Shown here piece after piece: positions 59,260 to 62,217 of a stretch of DNA of 62,217 nucleotides. Position 1 is the stretch's first letter. Every line of letters begins with the position of its first letter. This DNA comes from Methanothrix harundinacea. Lineage in GTDB: Archaea > Halobacteriota > Methanosarcinia > Methanotrichales > Methanotrichaceae. The position numbers and the translations under genes were made by a program. Location of the stretch: positions 52,998 to 115,214 of the forward strand of contig DAXT01000016.1 in assembly GCA_002506535.1 (NCBI GenBank). Direction: 5' to 3'. Under the pieces are notes generated by a model. The model saw only the letters and a list, made by a program, of their open reading frames with translations. It had not been told where the DNA came from and ran no database searches.

Positions 59260-60352
59260 AATTTATCGCCTCTGAACCAGATTTGTAACCAACAGCATAA
59301 CGAAACATTTCTTCAGACTTACCATATTCTTTTTTTAGGCGGTAAGTAACGCCAAGCATATAGAATAAATCGAAAATGAGTTCGTAGTCCATCTCAATTT
59401 TTGAGGCATCAATGCAATTAACTCGGGCCCCTTCTAGATTTTCTGTTCTTCCTGTCCAAATATACTGATGATAATTGTCTAGGGCATTTGTATAATGTTT
59501 AAATCCCTCCCATGTTCTTGCCGATTTAGCTGCCGGTATATTAGGCAATAAATCTTTAGCAATTTTAAATGCCATATCCATAACTAAAGTTGGTATTTGA
59601 TAGTCGTAAATAATTCTACGGCTTACTTCCCAAACGCTAACTTCTCTGTTTTTTTCCATAATAACTACTAGGCGAAATAACGATCCGTATTTTTGTAGAC
59701 TTCCACATATAACGCAATTTTTTTGAGATCCAATATTGATGGGCCACATACGTTTGAGGTTTATAAGCAATTGACCGAGAGGTACTGATGTTCCAGCTAC
59801 ATTAATCGAGCCCATACCAGCGATGCCGATATCTAGGCTTTCGTTTGATTTTGCCAATTCAGGAAACATGGCATTACTTGTGCCTGCTCTCTCACGCATA
59901 CTTACGGGACTCCGATCCACGATTGTACTAGTAAAATTTTCTTTTCGCGAGAGGTTTTCGGGGAAAGCCATAGCTTCAAATTCTTCACGATCCATCTGAT
60001 AAATTCGAAAAATCCTCTGTAATTCTGCTATTAGCGAATCAGAGATCGCCTTCCCGTTATATTTGCTATCATTAGTCGTATTTTCAAAAGGGGTAATCCT
60101 AAGCCCCTCACTATCGCACATCCATTTTATCAACAAAAATATATAAATAATAATAAATGCAAATATCAAAATCTGGGTTAGAAACAATAATATATCTCTC
60201 CAAATATTCAGATCTGTTTTGATAGCTTCCAAAAGCGGCATCGCCTCAATTTGGACCGAACCGCCTAGCTCTGAATTCGCATGGTGTGGGTACTGTAAAA
60301 CAATGATCACTAATGGGATTATTAATAACGAGAGATGCAGCAGGTCCCACAT
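59246..60352 (-). CDS. Membrane-anchored hypothetical protein with TPR-like end
   Basis: 368 residues. Two N-terminal hydrophobic segments (LLHLSLLIIPLVIIVLQYP and DILLFLTQILIFAFIIIYIFLL) anchor it; a cytoplasmic domain follows with a C-terminal TPR-like helix (GVTYRLKKEYGKSEEMFRYAVGYK) and a CVICG pair. No enzyme motif is evident. It is AT-rich like its partner, and the pair may be a transferred unit. I do not recognise the middle domain. Confidence 0.78.
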   Translation of the reverse strand: MWDLLHLSLLIIPLVIIVLQYPHHANSELGGSVQIEAMPLLEAIKTDLNIWRDILLFLTQILIFAFIIIYIFLLIKWMCDSEGLRITPFENTTNDSKYNGKAISDSLIAELQRIFRIYQMDREEFEAMAFPENLSRKENFTSTIVDRSPVSMRERAGTSNAMFPELAKSNESLDIGIAGMGSINVAGTSVPLGQLLINLKRMWPINIGSQKNCVICGSLQKYGSLFRLVVIMEKNREVSVWEVSRRIIYDYQIPTLVMDMAFKIAKDLLPNIPAAKSARTWEGFKHYTNALDNYHQYIWTGRTENLEGARVNCIDASKIEMDYELIFDLFYMLGVTYRLKKEYGKSEEMFRYAVGYKSGSEAINFDQI

Positions 60353-60762
60353 GAGTACTCTCCTTTAGATACGAGTAAGTCTCTCCTACTACTTTATCCT
60401 TTCACCCTCGCATCTCCCCGGCGGCCGAAACCATATGCTCAGATCAACTTAGGCGACCGCCTCGACGCGCCTCCGGCCCTCCCCCTCTCGGCGAGGGTCC
60501 AATCCATTCGCTTCGGCCGCCCCCCTGCGCCGACCTCCCGGCCTCGCCCTCTCTGCCGTGGCCAACCCTCCACCTTCTCCCGCCTTCACCGATCCTCCGC
60601 CTCTTCTCGCCCGCCCCCCGCCCCCGCGATCGCGGAGGCGCCCATTTTTGCCGGCTGGCGCCATATTTACTATTTTTGAGCAACAGTTATTATTAAATAT
60701 CATACCGTCAAAAACTTCAGAACCGACTCTGAGCGCTATTAGATCATGGGAGGGAATAAGCC
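60353..60762. other. Intergenic region, pyrimidine-rich
   Basis: About 410 bases, of which 60410-60650 is strongly C/T-rich on the plus strand and has no coding signal. An AT-rich block at 60660-60710 with TATTAAATATC could be a promoter for the broken flavoprotein gene. Confidence 0.4.
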
Positions 60763-61310
60763 ACGAAAGCTATAGGAATCGTAGGAAGTCCCCGGAAGGG
60801 CGGCAACGTCGACAGGCTCGTTCAGGAGGTACTGGACGGGGCCGATGAAGCAGGATATGAGACCGAGAAGTACCATCTAATGATATGTGCTACTCCGGCT
60901 GCCAGGGATGCAACTACTGCAAGAGCGCCGAAGAGTGCAAGATCGACGACGACCTCTCGGGCCTCCTGGAGGATATAAGGGAGGCCGACGCCGTCGTCTT
61001 CGGCTCGCCGATATACTTCAACCTCTTCTCCGGCCAGTTCAAGCTGATGGAGGACCGGATGTACTCCTTCATCGATTCGGGGTTCCGCTCCCGCCTTGCG
61101 CCGGGAAAGAAGGCGGTCATCGTCACCAGCCAGGGGAATCCGGAAGGCCCCGCCTTCGAGAAGGCCGCCGACGACTTCGCCGAGGTTCTCCGGTTTCTGG
61201 GGTTTGAGATGGCCGGGATCATACGGATGGTGGACGGGGGCTCGCCGGACGCCGTCCTTTCGAGAAGAGACCTCCTGGATCAGGCGAGGTCGGTCGGATC
61301 GTCCCTTTGA
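60763..61310 (+). pseudogene. Iron-sulfur flavoprotein, frameshifted, ACG in place of start
   Basis: The flavodoxin-like family of Isf begins M-K-(A)-I-G-I-V-G-S-P-R-K-G. Here the codon in the Met position is ACG (60763-60765), with GGGAGGG 9 bases upstream, followed by KAIGIVGSPRKGGNVDRLV in frame. After EKYHL a base is missing; the rest (MCYSGCQGCNYCKSAEECKIDDD to the stop at 61310) continues in the -1 frame, with its Cys set and FMN-binding GSPIYFNLFSGQFK intact. Two lesions suggest a pseudogene; the second part could be translated alone from ATG 60885 but would lack the phosphate loop. Confidence 0.78.
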
Positions 61311-61783
61311 ACCGGCGGGTCGGGCTCGAAAAAAAGGGATGGACCGGGGGCGGTCGATGGGGGTCGATGGGGGCAGGGGGCGGCGGGTGGCGGGAGGCCG
61401 GTCGAGAATGGCGGTTGCCGGATGGACGTGGACGGTGGCGAGGGGTGAGTCTCGGGCGGACGGCGCCCCCCGGCCGACAACCATCACCGCTTGAGCAGAT
61501 GGCGTTCAGTCGGAGGAGGACGCCCCCCGACGGCGCCGATGGCGCGCCGACCGCCGCGCAGGCCGCGATCGCTCCGGGTGATCCCTGCCGCCACCATGAT
61601 GGGGACGTTCATCATGGCGGTGGCGGCCTCGATCGCCCCCGGTCCTGGTGTCTTGGTTTCTGTTCAGCCGCTCCAGACCTGGGGGAGGAGGGCTACGGCC
61701 CCATCGCCGATCCCAGAGATCACCCCTTCACCCTCTCAAAAATACGATCATCTTTATGATTATGCAGACAGAACGGATCCAAT
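61311..61783. other. Intergenic region with G-run cluster
   Basis: About 470 bases. Runs of five G recur at 61346, 61359, 61369 and 61376, followed by shorter runs to 61394, a candidate G-quadruplex. The rest has open frames but none with start signals or protein-like composition. AAAAATACGATCATC at 61737-61752 is AT-rich, just before the next gene. Confidence 0.45.
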
Positions 61784-62122
61784 ATGTCGATTTCGAAGAT
61801 AATCGGCCGCGAGGGTCGCCTGGTATGGGACGATCTTCCCGTATCCCTGAAATACTGGATGATAGAGCGGGAGAGACCGGACGGCGGAGAAGAGAGCTGG
61901 CACGGCAGAGCGATCATCTCTCAGACGGACCTGCGTGCCATGATGGAGGTGCAGGCGAAGTCCAGGCCCATCCCGATTAACGAGCCGATCTTCGCAGAAT
62001 TTCATAAGGGAAAAGAGGTCTACCGGGGAGAGATCCTGACATCCTCGTCTCCCGATCCCGTCGACTCCAATCCTCTGATCGATTTCAGAGGCGTCGGCAG
62101 GCTTGAGCAAAAAGACCGGTGA
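61784..62122 (+). CDS. Hypothetical protein
   Basis: 112 residues, soluble and charged (MSISKIIGREGRLVWDDLP, IPINEPIFAEFHKGKEVYRGEILTSSS). I do not recognise the family. No strong ribosome binding site is visible; TCTTTATGATTATG about 30 bases upstream could be a TATA-like box of a short-leader mRNA. No partner gene is visible. Confidence 0.6.
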   Translation: MSISKIIGREGRLVWDDLPVSLKYWMIERERPDGGEESWHGRAIISQTDLRAMMEVQAKSRPIPINEPIFAEFHKGKEVYRGEILTSSSPDPVDSNPLIDFRGVGRLEQKDR

Positions 62123-62217
62123 TCCTCAATCCTCAATCCTCAGCCTCTGTCCTGAGCCGATCTTGTCGAGGATGAGGAGACGAGGAGATGAGGAGATGAG
62201 GAGACGATGAGATGAGG
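62123..62217. repeat. Simple repeats at the window end
   Basis: TCCTCAA recurs at 62125-62141, and GATGAGGAGA-type units recur from about 62171 to the end. The two sets are complementary and could form a hairpin downstream of the hypothetical gene. The window edge cuts the second array. Confidence 0.6.

Noticed and set aside
59240..59262. Programmed -1 frameshift joining the membrane and TPR proteins
   Set aside because: AAATTTT resembles a slippery site, but the TPR gene is in the +1 frame, and a -1 slip would meet TGA at once. The TTG with its own AGAGGCGAT explains translation better.
61491..61802. Plus-strand frame of about 100 codons before the last gene
   Set aside because: Arg/Pro-rich composition and no start signal; overlaps the G-run intergenic region.

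Overview
The window looks like the chromosome of a high-GC aceticlastic methanogen, most likely Methanothrix (formerly Methanosaeta) or a close relative. The evidence is a complete CODH/acetyl-CoA decarbonylase-synthase operon, formylmethanofuran dehydrogenase genes, methanofuran and cobalamin biosynthesis genes, an FrhB/FpoF-type protein, and archaeal information-processing genes (aIF1, aIF1A, RIO1, a KH protein, SRP54, Sm-like protein, an intron-bearing tRNA). The genus is inferred from gene content and GC-rich codon use, not from a search.

Layout. 1-2,500: a HEAT-repeat gene cut by the window edge, a methyltransferase remnant, a tiny His/Cys-rich gene and the intact methyltransferase. 2,800-8,300: a peptide/nickel-type ABC transporter with fused ATPases. 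8,450-12,750: a secreted protein, HEAT and TPR proteins and a tandem universal stress protein. 13,070-16,230 (minus): tRNA-Leu and a ferredoxin-fwdB-fwdD-argF operon. 16,370-20,500: two coupled VWA/BatA-like membrane proteins. 20,780-22,570: aIF1, a Cys-rich winged-helix regulator, Sm-like and NifU-like proteins. 22,680-24,890: cobZ-cobS-cobY and a hypothetical gene. 25,030-33,560 (minus): cdhA-cdhB-cdhC, two tiny paralogues, cooC, cdhD, cdhE. 33,845-36,190: cobD, a Cys-rich small protein and cbiB. 36,370-45,180: an A-type Fe-S protein, hypotheticals, the homocysteine-forming pair and two radical SAM genes. 45,490-48,320: an insertion sequence and an AT-rich secreted cysteine-peptidase-like protein. 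48,510-58,180: SRP54, tRNA-Arg with intron, a cis-prenyltransferase, tRNA-Val, the aIF1A-RIO1-KH-protease run, mfnF, an FrhB-like protein and a YchF/OBG-type GTPase. 58,290-60,350: an AT-rich membrane/TPR pair. 60,760-62,217: a broken flavoprotein and a small hypothetical.

How the genes work together. CODH/ACS splits acetyl-CoA, and its corrinoid subunits CdhD/CdhE need the cobamide whose late assembly steps are encoded on both sides of the operon. CooC, and possibly the His/Cys peptide, could serve nickel delivery. Formylmethanofuran dehydrogenase and MfnF concern the methanofuran C1 branch. The NifU-like and A-type proteins could serve Fe-S cluster supply for these enzymes.

The most unusual points are: (1) three genes (aIF1A, cobS, cobY) that appear to start at CTG, each with conserved coding sequence in front of any ATG and a Shine-Dalgarno match (good for aIF1A and cobY, weaker for cobS); (2) a 41-residue peptide with 15 His and 4 Cys; (3) two paralogous 62- and 67-residue proteins between cdhC and cooC.
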